A DNA stretch of 64,000 nt, taken from the NCBI GenBank assembly GCA_903837345.1, contig CAILUG010000038.1:28376-92375 (forward strand), written 5' to 3'. The translations under genes were made by a program, and so were the position numbers. This document shows positions 1 through 8,649 of this stretch, in pieces; the first letter of the stretch is position 1, and every line of letters starts with the position of its first letter. The notes beneath the pieces were generated by a model. It did no database searches. It was not told the origin of the DNA and worked only from the letters and a program-made list of their open reading frames with translations. The DNA is from an uncultured Gammaproteobacteria bacterium. Its GTDB lineage: Bacteria > Pseudomonadota > Gammaproteobacteria > Pseudomonadales > Pseudohongiellaceae.

Positions 1-1
1 G

Positions 2-169
2 ACGCCGATTGATTATGCCGACGGTCTCGTGCGGGTGGGCGTGCAATCGGCCGAGGCCCATCCGGAAACCTCCAGACTGATCCGCAACCTGATGCTGGCC
101 AAAGGCATGCAGGTGCCGCCTGAAGGTCGCACGCTCGAGTCAATTTGCGTGGTGGATCTTTGCAAATAG
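2..169 (+). CDS. C-terminal end of an unrecognised protein (partial)
   Basis: An open frame enters from the left edge and stops at the TAG at 167-169, leaving 55 residues. The fragment reads as a soluble C-terminus rich in Arg, Leu and Glu and ends in a Cys-containing tail (CVVDLCK). I see no motif that assigns it to a family. It lies directly upstream of the palindromic element at 185-296, which separates it from the next gene. The frame is supported by its codon use and the lack of a competing frame. The start is outside the window. Confidence 0.5.
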   Translation, partial: TPIDYADGLVRVGVQSAEAHPETSRLIRNLMLAKGMQVPPEGRTLESICVVDLCK

Positions 170-184
170 AAAATCGGGGCTGTG

Positions 185-296
185 TCGAATTTCCTCTCAA
201 GAGTGTTGGGAAATTGGTGTCAGAGTCGATTTTCCTTTCAAGAGTGTTGAAGCGTGCAATAATCAGGGTGGAAAATCGACTCTGACACCAATTTCC
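185..296. repeat. Interspersed palindromic element (GTCAGAGTCGA family)
   Basis: A perfect 27-bp inverted repeat has arms at 209-235 and 270-296, separated by 34 bp. A 24-bp direct repeat, 185-208 against 226-249, differs at two positions and gives a 41-bp period that overlaps the left arm. The core GTCAGAGTCGA also occurs near 16.87, 27.72 and 31.79 kb, always between genes. This is the look of a REP/MITE-like element. It lies just upstream of the cytochrome-quinoprotein gene and could form a long hairpin in any transcript crossing it. Confidence 0.8.
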
Positions 297-355
297 AGAC
301 TCCAAGTTCAGACTGCAATTTGAAATTTTACAAACCAAAATAAAGGGGAGAACCT

Positions 356-2098
356 GTGATAAACAAAAAACTATTGCTGGCAATGGCCGCAGTAACGCTG
401 ACGCACTCTGCGCTGGCCGCCGATGCCAATGCCGGCAAGGCGCTGTTCAAGGCGCAATGCGGCCTGTGCCACAGTGCCGAGGCCAATGACAACGGCGGTG
501 CCCAGGGCCCCAGCTTGCAGGGTGTGTTTGGTCGCAAAGCTGCCACCAACGAACAGTTTTCCTACACCGAGGTCCTGAAAAAATCCGGGCTGAGCTGGGA
601 TGCTGCCACGCTGGATCGCTTTCTGACCAATCCCACGGCCGCCGTGCCGGGCTCAGCGATGGTAATCGCGTTGCCCGACAATACGGAACGCGCCAACGTT
701 ATCGCCTATTTCCAGGCTTTGAAGGAAGGCACCTTCAAGGAAGCACAGCGTCCCGCCTTTGCAGGTGGCCCACCTCCGGGTGCCGCACCCCCGCCAGCTC
801 CCGCTGCGCCAGCTGCTGATGCTGACTGGAAGAAAGATGCGCCAGGCCGTGTGCACAAGGTGGATGTCGACACCTTGCCCAAACCTTATGCAACTACCTC
901 TGCCAATAATTTCCCGCGGCTGATCCCCAAGCCGGCCGGTGCCGAACTGAAACTGCCCAAAGGCTTCAAGGTCGACGTCTATACCAGGGAGCTGACTGCT
1001 CCACGTGCGATGGTAGTCGCCCCCAACGGCGATATATTCATCAGCGAGACCAACACTGGCCGCGTAAAAGTGATGCGTCCGAGTGCAGATGGCAGCAAAC
1101 CGCAGCAGATCACGGTGTTTGCGCAAGGCTTGCTGCAGCCGCTTGGCATTGCGTTTTATCCCGCTGGCGACAAGCCGCAGTGGGTCTATATTGCTGAAAC
1201 CAATCGGGTAGTGCGTTATGCCTATGCAGTGGGTGATACAGTAGCGAAAGGGGTGCCCGAAGTTGTGGTGCCGAAACTGTCACCGGTGACCGGTGGTGGC
1301 CACTTCACCCGCGACATTGCGTTTTCACCCGATGGCAAACGCATGTTTGTCTCGGTAGGTTCGCAGTCGAATGTCCCCGAAAAAGCTACAACGCCAATGC
1401 CTGCGAAAACACCCGCAGAGATCAAGGCCTGGGAAGCCGAGCATGGCTTGGGTGCTGCCTGGGGCAATGAAGAAAATCGTGCCGATGTACTGGCGTTTGA
1501 AGTCGGCTCCAACAAGCCGGGCAAAGTCTTCGCCAGCGGCATTCGCAATTGCGTGGGTCTGACCGTGCAACCAGCCACAGGTGCACTCTGGTGTACCACC
1601 AACGAGCGCGACAATCTGGGTGACAATCTGGTGCCTGATTATTCCACGCGCGTACAGGAAGGCGGCTTCTACGGCTGGCCTTGGTACTACATGGGCAAGA
1701 ATGAAGACCCGCGCTTCGCCGGCGAGCGTCCTGATCTGGCCGGCAAAGCCATCGTGCCGGATGTGCGCTATACCTCGCACTCGGCGTCAGTGGATCTGGA
1801 GTTCTATCCCAAAAATGCCACCGGCAGTTCGGCGTTCCCGGCTGAATATGCAGGCGACGGCTTTGCGGTATTGCATGGCTCCTGGAACCGTGGCGAGCGT
1901 ACCGGCCACAAGATCGTAAGGTTGCCGATGAAAGACGGCATTCCTACCGGCGAGTACATCGACTTCATGACCGGCTTCATCGGTGATGACGGCAATCCCT
2001 GGGGTCGCCCGGTAGCGATCACGGTAACCAAGGACGGCTCCATGCTGGTCAGCGATGACGGTGCCAATGTGGTGTACCGGATTTCCTACTCGAAATAA
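356..2098 (+). CDS. Cytochrome c / PQQ-dependent sugar dehydrogenase fusion (sorbosone dehydrogenase type)
   Basis: An exported quinoprotein that should oxidise a sugar, aldose or similar substrate in the periplasm and pass electrons to its own haem. The start is GTG at 356, behind a strong AAGGGGAG ribosome site. Residues 1-21 form a Sec signal peptide ending ALA. A class I cytochrome c follows, with C35-G-L-C38-H39 and a candidate Met ligand near residue 101. A Pro/Ala-rich linker (about 137-157) then leads to a six-bladed beta-propeller of the sorbosone/soluble glucose dehydrogenase family (about 195-580). Domain order is cytochrome first, the reverse of the homologue at 18935-20458. A strong terminator follows at 2117-2156. 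The substrate is unknown. Confidence 0.9.
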   Translation: MINKKLLLAMAAVTLTHSALAADANAGKALFKAQCGLCHSAEANDNGGAQGPSLQGVFGRKAATNEQFSYTEVLKKSGLSWDAATLDRFLTNPTAAVPGSAMVIALPDNTERANVIAYFQALKEGTFKEAQRPAFAGGPPPGAAPPPAPAAPAADADWKKDAPGRVHKVDVDTLPKPYATTSANNFPRLIPKPAGAELKLPKGFKVDVYTRELTAPRAMVVAPNGDIFISETNTGRVKVMRPSADGSKPQQITVFAQGLLQPLGIAFYPAGDKPQWVYIAETNRVVRYAYAVGDTVAKGVPEVVVPKLSPVTGGGHFTRDIAFSPDGKRMFVSVGSQSNVPEKATTPMPAKTPAEIKAWEAEHGLGAAWGNEENRADVLAFEVGSNKPGKVFASGIRNCVGLTVQPATGALWCTTNERDNLGDNLVPDYSTRVQEGGFYGWPWYYMGKNEDPRFAGERPDLAGKAIVPDVRYTSHSASVDLEFYPKNATGSSAFPAEYAGDGFAVLHGSWNRGERTGHKIVRLPMKDGIPTGEYIDFMTGFIGDDGNPWGRPVAITVTKDGSMLVSDDGANVVYRISYSK

Positions 2099-2116
2099 GC
2101 CGGCTTTGAGCTTCAA

Positions 2117-2156
2117 AAACGGCGCCATGGGCTACTCCTTGGCGCCGTTTGTTTTT
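2117..2156 (+). terminator. Rho-independent terminator
   Basis: Arms AAACGGCGCC (2117-2126) and GGCGCCGTTT (2141-2150) pair perfectly around a 14-nt loop and run into a T-rich tail, 18 nt after the stop of the cytochrome-quinoprotein gene. It ends that transcript. It also argues against a TTG start at 2149 for the next gene. Confidence 0.85.
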
Positions 2157-2178
2157 GCAACATCCGGCGGATTTTGGC

Positions 2179-3072
2179 ATGGTAGGCTTATCGCTTGTGG
2201 AGTTGAAAAAATTGAATCCTGCCAGTACAACTGACACCGTTACCCTCACTACTGCTCTCGGCCACCGCATCACCGCTTTCAGGGGTGACCATATCGCCGA
2301 CAAGATTGCCCGCCACGGGCTCTATGAAAAAGATGTGCTGGAGTTGTTGCTGGCGCTGCTGCGGCAGATTCCGCAACCGGTGGTGCTCGACATCGGCGCC
2401 AACATCGGCAATCACACGCTGGCGTTTGCAACCGTCGCAGCACAGGTGCATGCGTTTGAGCCTATCCCGTCAATTTATGCGCTGCTGGCACAGAACGTGC
2501 TGCAGAACCGTTTGCAAAATGTCGAGGTGCATAATTTTGCACTTTCTGATGTGAAGGGCAGCGATGTCATCTACATGGAACAGTCGGGCAATGTCGGCGC
2601 CTCCAGCTTTGACAAGCGCGCCAAAGGCGGCGAACCGCTTACCGTGCATAAGCAGCGCGGTGATGATGTTGCGCAAATCCGCAATCTGCCGAAACTGGAT
2701 ATGGTCAAGATCGATGTAGAAGCCCACGAAGTGTTTGTGTTGCGCGGGCTGATGCAGACCCTGCGCAAACAAAGGCCGTTTATCACGATGGAATGGAATG
2801 ATCCGCTCACCGTCGAGCGGCTGGCGGGATCACCGGAGTTGCAATTCCTGTACGACCATTACCACATCCTGGTGCTGGGCTGTAATCATGACCGGGTGTG
2901 GTGGCAGGGCCGGCCGTTTGCGTTTGTTCGCCGCAAATTCACCCGGCATTTCCTGCCCCGCAAGGCGGTGTTCTATCCGTTTGATGCCGGCAAGCTGTAT
3001 GACAACCTGCTGTTGATACCCAAGGGCAGGGAAGCGTTGCTGACGCAGCTCAACATTCCGCAACGCAGTTGA
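2179..3072 (+). CDS. FkbM family SAM-dependent methyltransferase
   Basis: A 297-residue class I methyltransferase of the FkbM family, which methylates hydroxyls on sugars or secondary metabolites. The SAM-binding motif I is VLDIGANIGNHTL near residue 75, followed by an acidic motif II (HAFEPIP) and the motif MVKIDVEAHE typical of FkbM proteins. The frame is open back to a TTG at 2149, but that codon lies inside the terminator of the preceding gene, so ATG 2179 is chosen; its ribosome site is weak (GGCGGA). There is no signal peptide, so it is cytoplasmic. It converges with the B3 lactamase gene with only 9 nt between stops. No glycan cluster adjoins it, so the acceptor is unknown. Confidence 0.85.
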   Translation: MVGLSLVELKKLNPASTTDTVTLTTALGHRITAFRGDHIADKIARHGLYEKDVLELLLALLRQIPQPVVLDIGANIGNHTLAFATVAAQVHAFEPIPSIYALLAQNVLQNRLQNVEVHNFALSDVKGSDVIYMEQSGNVGASSFDKRAKGGEPLTVHKQRGDDVAQIRNLPKLDMVKIDVEAHEVFVLRGLMQTLRKQRPFITMEWNDPLTVERLAGSPELQFLYDHYHILVLGCNHDRVWWQGRPFAFVRRKFTRHFLPRKAVFYPFDAGKLYDNLLLIPKGREALLTQLNIPQRS

Positions 3073-3081
3073 GCAGCAGCT

Positions 3082-3930
3082 TTATTGTTTGGCTTTGGCA
3101 TCCGCCAACTGCTTGGCCAGCACGTCGTCGAATTTCTTTTCGTACTCGCTTACATGGGCCTGGTAGCCCTGCGGATCAATAAACGGATTGGGCTCGCCAT
3201 CCTTGCGCGCCTTCAGTTTGGCGTATTTCTCATCCAGTCCGTAAAACACGCCATGCGAACTCGCCCATACTTCCACCGGGAAGGTGCGGGCCTTTTTGTG
3301 GGTGGCGCGGAAATCTTCGACAATATTCGGGTAATCCTGGTTGCCGACGAATTGCATGCCCTGGATATTGAGACTGCATTCAAGGAAACCGTAATAGCTG
3401 CGGCCATTTTCCTTCAGTGGCAGGCTCCAGGCCAGACAACCCTTGGTGTGTCCCGGCAACAGATGCGCAGTCAGCGTGGTGCCGCCGAGACTGACGGTGT
3501 CGCCATCGTCAACCATGCGGTCGATCGGCAGTGGCCTGCCACTGGGTGTTTTGAAGGCCTTGTTGTAAGGGGCATCCAGACGACCCACCACCACCTGCGC
3601 GCCGGTCAGTTCTTTTACCAGGCCATCACCTTCAACATGATCAGGATGGCCGTGCCCGCTGATCAGGATCTTGATGTCGCTGAAATTGAAGCCCTGCTGT
3701 TTGACAGCCGCCTGGATCACCGGCACTGACGTTTCATAGTCGCTGCTGATCAGGATATTGCCTTGGGGTGTGACGATGAGAAACGACGACAGCTGCGAAG
3801 TGCCAACGTAGTAGAGGTTGTCCATGATCTTGTGGGGCGGAAACGGATCGTTCCAGCCCTTGGGCTGCGCCAGTGCAGCCAGCGGCAACAACGCCAGCGC
3901 AACAAGGGGAAGCAACAGGTTACGGATCAT
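3082..3930 (-). CDS. Subclass B3-type metallo-beta-lactamase
   Basis: An exported 282-residue MBL-fold hydrolase. The start is ATG 3930, with GAGGAG 7 nt upstream; a longer frame to 3960 lacks this. The signal peptide ends near residue 21 (LAALA). The zinc ligands of subclass B3 are all visible: H93-x-H95-x-D97-H98, H161 (PGHTKG) and H226 (SSHG). The segment around residues 40-62 (LYYVGT, then TPQGNILIS) is characteristic of B3 enzymes such as the L1/THIN-B group. It probably hydrolyses beta-lactams, but many environmental B3 homologues have low or other activity. It is codirectional with the DUF6152 gene downstream on the map but is separated from it by a 47-nt gap. Confidence 0.85.
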   Translation of the reverse strand: MIRNLLLPLVALALLPLAALAQPKGWNDPFPPHKIMDNLYYVGTSQLSSFLIVTPQGNILISSDYETSVPVIQAAVKQQGFNFSDIKILISGHGHPDHVEGDGLVKELTGAQVVVGRLDAPYNKAFKTPSGRPLPIDRMVDDGDTVSLGGTTLTAHLLPGHTKGCLAWSLPLKENGRSYYGFLECSLNIQGMQFVGNQDYPNIVEDFRATHKKARTFPVEVWASSHGVFYGLDEKYAKLKARKDGEPNPFIDPQGYQAHVSEYEKKFDDVLAKQLADAKAKQ

Positions 3931-3977
3931 GTCAGAACTCCTCAAAGCCCCCGCGCGCAATCAGCAGGGCAAACCGG

Positions 3978-4379
3978 TTATTTTTTGTCGGAGCCGGCGC
4001 TGCTGCCGGTTTCCAGTTTGCGGCCATCCGGAAACTCAATGGCACGTGAATTGGCGCGATGCGAGCCGTCTTTGGCCATGAAGCCTTCGACGATCACCTT
4101 GGTGCCGGGTGGCAGTGAATCCTTGGTCCAGCCCAGCCGCAGCAATACACCGGGCGAGCCGCCTTCCACCATCCACTCTTCATCCTGGCCCTGCGCGTTT
4201 TTCACATTGATATAAAGCCATGAGTGCGGGTTCACCCACTGCATCTTGATGACAGTGCCTTCCAGGTGAACCACCTTGTTGGAATCAAACTCGGCATAGA
4301 AGCTGTGGTGGGCAAAGGCCGGCAGTGCTGCTGCCAACAGCAGGCAAGCCAGCGAAAGTTTCGTCAGTTTGTTGTGCAT
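3978..4379 (-). CDS. DUF6152 family exported protein
   Basis: A 133-residue periplasmic protein of unknown function. ATG 4379 is chosen because GAGGA precedes it; the frame continues to 4448 but would overlap the upstream gene. The signal peptide is cleaved after PAFA, so the mature protein starts with HHS, a feature of this family. Diagnostic stretches are the HHSF start, a GTV..WVNPHSW segment and a DGS..NSR.I.FPDGR end. The His-His terminus could bind metal, which is inference. It is the second gene of a minus-strand pair after the exported protein at 4394-5197 (14-nt gap). A second such pair lies at 22057-23529. Confidence 0.85.
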   Translation of the reverse strand: MHNKLTKLSLACLLLAAALPAFAHHSFYAEFDSNKVVHLEGTVIKMQWVNPHSWLYINVKNAQGQDEEWMVEGGSPGVLLRLGWTKDSLPPGTKVIVEGFMAKDGSHRANSRAIEFPDGRKLETGSSAGSDKK

Positions 4380-4393
4380 GGTTGCAGTCCTCG

Positions 4394-5197
4394 TCACTTG
4401 ATTCCCATCAGATCCTGGTAAAGCAGCTTGTCGGCAAACGGCACACATTTGTGTTCAAGCAGTTGTGCGTGGTCATCGATCAGCCGATACAGCGGCATTT
4501 CGATGGTCCAGGGTTTCGAATAAGTCTGCGGGTCTTCGATGGTTGCTTCATACCAGATATGGGTTGAATCGATGAGTTTGAAGCGTTCGGTCACTTTCAG
4601 GTCAGCGCTGTGGAAATTGCCGGCACGGTCGAACCAGGTCAATTCATTCTGGCCGGTAGTGGTCACTACCAGCACCTTGCCATCCCAGCTGCCGTCGGAT
4701 TTGCCCATCCAGGTATCTATCGGCGGCGGTGTGTGGTCTGTCATGTGAATGACGCGGTTGGTGGCTTCAAACGGATACACCATCAACAGGTCATCCTTGC
4801 TGCCGCCCTGGAGTATCTGGAACGGCATGTTGTGATAAGTGACACGTGGCACCCCCAGCATGAAGCACTTGGCTTCCGGGTCGGTGGCGGGCCAGCCGGC
4901 GCGGTTCTTGTTGCGTTGTTCCAGCGCAGCTGGCAGATAGGGGATGGTGCCACTCTTCACCACCGTGTTGCCGGCCGGAATCGCGGCGATGGCGCCCATT
5001 TTCCAGAAGTCGTCGAGCGCTGTGGCAGAGTGGGCTTCAAGATCCCAATAAGCAGTATTGAGAGACTGCCACACGCCGTTGAAATTGGGACGGCCTTCAA
5101 TGGTGTCAGGGCGCTTTGGTTGCGTGGCCGCTTGCTGGGCTGGTGCCGGCAATGCCAGCATCGCCATCAGCACCGCGCCAATGAATCGCATGTGCAT
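4394..5197 (-). CDS. Exported protein of unknown function, paralogue 1 of 3 in the window
   Basis: A 267-residue secreted protein. ATG 5197 has GGGGAG 7 nt upstream; the frame extends to 5302 without a better site. The signal peptide ends PAPAQQ. The protein begins with a F-N-G-V-W block and ends with a pattern also found in the products of 5389-6381 and 22057-23055: G-x-W-x-G-x-x-L-V-V, then ERF, an acidic-Asp-Pro step, KPWT or a similar turn, and a late Cys. I know these proteins only as companions of DUF6152 in environmental genomes and cannot assign a reaction. It is translationally close to the DUF6152 gene (14 nt) and divergent from its paralogue at 5389. Confidence 0.75.
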   Translation of the reverse strand: MHMRFIGAVLMAMLALPAPAQQAATQPKRPDTIEGRPNFNGVWQSLNTAYWDLEAHSATALDDFWKMGAIAAIPAGNTVVKSGTIPYLPAALEQRNKNRAGWPATDPEAKCFMLGVPRVTYHNMPFQILQGGSKDDLLMVYPFEATNRVIHMTDHTPPPIDTWMGKSDGSWDGKVLVVTTTGQNELTWFDRAGNFHSADLKVTERFKLIDSTHIWYEATIEDPQTYSKPWTIEMPLYRLIDDHAQLLEHKCVPFADKLLYQDLMGIK

Positions 5198-5388
5198 CAA
5201 TCCACTCCCCTTTATTCTGATATTCCGATCTGGTGTCATGCAGCCGTTTGAACGGATGTAGCGCACGAGCTTAGCACGCCCTTTTGGTGTATGTAAGAAC
5301 AAGGGTTTGCTTGCAGGTTTGCGACAAAGCTACTATTGATCTGCATTGGTGACGGATGCACAACAACAATGAGTGGGAGGAGCCGCAG

Positions 5389-6381
5389 ATGAAAACAAGA
5401 ATACTGGCATTGACGGGCTTGAGCCTGGCCTGCGCCCTGGCCCAGACGGTGGTGCTGGCGGCCAACTGGACACCACCGAAGACTTCATGGGGCGAACCGG
5501 ATCTGCGCGGCACCTGGCCCATCAACCATCTGATCAGCGTGCCGCTTGAGCGCAACAAGCAGTATGGCAACCGCGCTGAAATGAATGATGACGAATACAC
5601 CAAGGCCATGGCCGCCACCAAGGCGCGCGACGAGCGTTTCCAGGGCGGCCCGATTCCGGCCGCCGACGCAGCCGGCCGCCAGATGAAGCAGACTTCGCTG
5701 ATTGTGGATCCGCCAGATGGTCGCTTCCCCCCGCTCACCGATTACGGCAAACAACTGCAGGCCGGCATGCACGGCTCCTACAAGACCGATCAAACCGTGT
5801 TCGACCGGGTTGAGGATTTCAGTTCGTGGGATCGCTGCATCACGCGTGGCCTGCCGGTGTCGATGGAACCGCGCAACTACAACAATGGCGTCCGCATCTT
5901 CCAGTCACCCGGTTATGTGGTGATTTCGCTGGAAATGGCGCATGAAGCCCGCATCATTCCGACCAGCGGTGCACCCGCGCTGCCAGCACAGCTCAAACAG
6001 TGGATGGGAGAATCACGCGGTCACTGGGAAGGCAATACGCTGGTGGTGGAGACCACCAACTTCGGTCACGGCACCAGCATCGGCATGACCAGCACCGGCG
6101 TGCCCGGCTCACCCGGTCCGCTGCAACCGGCTTCCGACGACCTGAAAATTACCGAGCGCTTCACCCGCACAGCTGCCGACACCATAGCGTTCGAAATGAA
6201 AGTGGAAGACCCCAAAGTGCTGCTGCCGGGCTCATTTACCATCAAATATCCAATGTATCTCGACAACGGCTATGAGATGTATGAATACGCCTGTCACGAA
6301 GGCAATACCGCAGTGCGCAACTACATTGAAACTTCGCGTTATGAGCGTGCACATCCCGGTGAAAAGAAAACTGCCAAGTAA
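5389..6381 (+). CDS. Exported protein of unknown function, paralogue 2 of 3
   Basis: A 330-residue secreted protein. ATG 5389 has GGGAGGAG 7 nt upstream, better than the in-frame ATG at 5356. The signal peptide is cleaved near VVLAAN. The mature N-terminus has a W-G-x-P-D-L-R-G-T-W block. The C-terminal half shares the G-H-W-E-G-N-T-L-V-V, ITERF, EDP and EYACHEGN steps with the divergent neighbour at 4394-5197, which makes them paralogues arranged head to head. The 190-nt space between their starts must hold both promoters. Function is unknown. Trp-rich blocks and late Cys/His residues suggest a binding or enzymatic periplasmic fold, but this is inference. Confidence 0.75.
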   Translation: MKTRILALTGLSLACALAQTVVLAANWTPPKTSWGEPDLRGTWPINHLISVPLERNKQYGNRAEMNDDEYTKAMAATKARDERFQGGPIPAADAAGRQMKQTSLIVDPPDGRFPPLTDYGKQLQAGMHGSYKTDQTVFDRVEDFSSWDRCITRGLPVSMEPRNYNNGVRIFQSPGYVVISLEMAHEARIIPTSGAPALPAQLKQWMGESRGHWEGNTLVVETTNFGHGTSIGMTSTGVPGSPGPLQPASDDLKITERFTRTAADTIAFEMKVEDPKVLLPGSFTIKYPMYLDNGYEMYEYACHEGNTAVRNYIETSRYERAHPGEKKTAK

Positions 6382-6433
6382 ATGCCACACAGGGTGATCA
6401 GGATTGATCAACATCTACCCGCAGGAGTTTCCC

Positions 6434-7153
6434 ATGACTGTAAGGGCCGATACCCGCGTTTTGATGATCGCACTGCTGTTTGGTCTGCCAACACTGGTGC
6501 TGGCTGACGACAAAGACTCGCGTGATCTGAACGGCTTTCATGCCATCTCGGTGGCGGAAGGTATCAACCTTGAAGTCCACCAGGGTGATCATTACGCCGT
6601 TAAAGTACACACCGATGGAGGCGATACCGATGAGGTGGAAACCGTAGTGGAACGCGAGACGCTGGTTATTCGCAAAGACAGTGGTTTTTTCGGCTTTTTC
6701 AACTTCGGCTGGATCCACTGGTTTGAACACTACAGCGTGGATGTGACACTACCCAAGCTTGAGAGTGTCGTCGCCAGCGGCGGTTCGCATGTGAAGTTTG
6801 ACGGAAATTTTTCCGGTGACGAACTGGTGCTGAGAGCCTCGGGCGGCAGCAATGTGCGATTCAAAGGCAAGTTTGACTCGCTGGAGGTGACCACCTCGGG
6901 CGGTTCGGATGCATCGCTGGAAGGTGCGGCACATGTGTTGAAGGGCCGCGCCAGCGGTGGCAGTGACATCCACGCGCTTGATCTGGATGTCAGTGAAGCC
7001 GAGCTCGTCGCCAGCGGCGGCGCGGACGTGGTGGTCACCGTGCACGACAAGCTGACAGCCAGGGCCAGTGGCGGCAGCGCTATCCGCTATGAGGGACATC
7101 CCAAAGAGACTGATATCAAGTCCAGCGGCGGTGGCCGGGTCAAGCCCCGCTGA
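6434..7153 (+). CDS. Head-GIN (DUF2807) domain exported protein
   Basis: A 239-residue secreted protein of the head-GIN/DUF2807 family, a right-handed parallel beta-helix whose role is poorly known. ATG 6434 follows GCAGGAG; the longer frame from TTG 6404 is not supported. The signal peptide ends LVLADD. From about residue 120 onward a short motif, A/S-S-G-G-S/A-x, recurs about seven times at 18-25 residue spacing, marking the turns of the helix. Family members often sit in the periplasm or on the surface. It follows paralogue 2 by 52 nt on the same strand and could be cotranscribed. Confidence 0.8.
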   Translation: MTVRADTRVLMIALLFGLPTLVLADDKDSRDLNGFHAISVAEGINLEVHQGDHYAVKVHTDGGDTDEVETVVERETLVIRKDSGFFGFFNFGWIHWFEHYSVDVTLPKLESVVASGGSHVKFDGNFSGDELVLRASGGSNVRFKGKFDSLEVTTSGGSDASLEGAAHVLKGRASGGSDIHALDLDVSEAELVASGGADVVVTVHDKLTARASGGSAIRYEGHPKETDIKSSGGGRVKPR

Positions 7154-7254
7154 CCAGGGATGGTTTTCTCCGCACATGGAAACAGTGTATAAATCCTCTC
7201 TGGCAGTTGCTGCCACTTCAATAACAAGATCGCCTCAACCACAAAGGCCAGCCC

Positions 7255-8649
7255 ATGACTTTTCCTCTGCGCGGATTCTCGGTTTCCCTCGGTATTTTGT
7301 GCATGGCACTCGCTGGCACCGCCAGTGCCCAGAGTGATGCCGCGCGCGTTGCCACGCTCAAGACCCGCCTTGCCACGCTGGCCAGGGAAACCACGCAAGT
7401 GGAGGACATCACCAGGATCCAGCGTTTGGGTCGTGCTTTCGGTTACTACACCGACAAGGGCTTTTTCGGGGAAGCAGCAGATCTCTTCACCGACGATGCC
7501 ACCTTTCAATGGGGCAATGATGGTGTTTACAAAGGCAAAGCCCGCATCAAGGAACTGCTGACGCGCCAGGGCGGTGGCAGCATGAAGGAAGTGGCCGGTC
7601 TGCCGTTCGGCCGTCTTAACTTGCGCATGCAATTGCAGCCGGTGGTCACCGTGGCCGATGACGGCAAGACTGCACATGCGCGCTGGCGCGAATGGGGCCT
7701 GCTCGGCCAGTACAAGGAAGCCATCTCCTGGGGCGATGCCATCATGGAAGACGATTACCTCAAGGACAACGGCGTCTGGAAGATTGCCGCCCGTCATTAC
7801 TACCAGAACTTTGTGTCGCCCTATAGTGATGGTGGCTGGGCCCGACTGAAGCCGGCCAGCAGTCTGGTATCGAAAGTGGGCCAGGAATTTCCGGCCGATG
7901 CCAAAGCCGATGCTTTTCCGATGTTTCCGTTACCCTACGTTCCGGCTTATCACTATGCCAAGGGCAAGCTGACTGCCATCATGAGTGATGCACCGGTCAC
8001 TGCACCGAAACGCGCCGACGACAAGATTGGCAAACTGGAAGCGCTGGCCGATGTGAAAGCACTGGCTTTGAGTCGCGCACGTTCAGTGCGTGCAATCGAG
8101 AATTTGCAGGCGATGTACGGTTACTACATCGACAAGGGCCAGTGGCAGCTGGCATCACAACTGTTCAGCAAGGATGGCAGTTATGAGTTCGGGCAGAGTG
8201 GCGTTTACATCAGCCCTGCCCACATCGAGAAAGCACTGGGATTGATGGGGCCGAAAGGGCTCGAAGCCGGCCAGCTCAACAACTATGTGATGGTGCAGCC
8301 CATCATCAACATCGATGCCGACAATCGCACCGCCAAGGCGCGCTGGCGCAGCGACGTGTTGCTGGCGCGTGCCGGCAAGGGCCGCTGGGGCGGCGGCATT
8401 TATGAAAACGAATATGTGAACGACAACGGCACCTGGAAGTTCAGCAAGCTGCATTACTACGTAACCTTCTGGGGCGACTACGACGAAGGCTGGACTGCCA
8501 AGCCGATTCCGATGGATCCACCCAACAAGGAGTTCCCGCCTGATCAGCCACCTACGCTCGTCTACGAGTCGTTTCCCAAGACCCATATCGTGCCGTTCCA
8601 CTACAACAACCCGGTAACAGGTGCGCCGCTGCCAGGAGAAAAAGAATGA
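7255..8649 (+). CDS. Exported protein with two SnoaL-like (NTF2-fold) domains
   Basis: A 464-residue secreted protein. The signal peptide ends TASAQS. Two homologous SnoaL-like alpha+beta barrels lie at about residues 45-215 and 275-460. Each opens with R.....YGYY.DKG....A.LF..DA..E/QWG..GVY.G and later has a DNG.WK...HYY segment, showing an internal duplication. SnoaL-fold proteins act as isomerases, dehydratases, aldol-type cyclases or binding proteins; cytoplasmic forms are more usual, so export is notable. The gene overlaps the next SnoaL gene by 4 nt (ATGA), so the two are translationally coupled and probably work together. Confidence 0.8.
   Translation: MTFPLRGFSVSLGILCMALAGTASAQSDAARVATLKTRLATLARETTQVEDITRIQRLGRAFGYYTDKGFFGEAADLFTDDATFQWGNDGVYKGKARIKELLTRQGGGSMKEVAGLPFGRLNLRMQLQPVVTVADDGKTAHARWREWGLLGQYKEAISWGDAIMEDDYLKDNGVWKIAARHYYQNFVSPYSDGGWARLKPASSLVSKVGQEFPADAKADAFPMFPLPYVPAYHYAKGKLTAIMSDAPVTAPKRADDKIGKLEALADVKALALSRARSVRAIENLQAMYGYYIDKGQWQLASQLFSKDGSYEFGQSGVYISPAHIEKALGLMGPKGLEAGQLNNYVMVQPIINIDADNRTAKARWRSDVLLARAGKGRWGGGIYENEYVNDNGTWKFSKLHYYVTFWGDYDEGWTAKPIPMDPPNKEFPPDQPPTLVYESFPKTHIVPFHYNNPVTGAPLPGEKE

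Noticed and set aside
2149..2178. TTG start for the FkbM methyltransferase
   Set aside because: The codon lies in the right arm of a strong terminator of the previous gene, so ATG 2179 is preferred.
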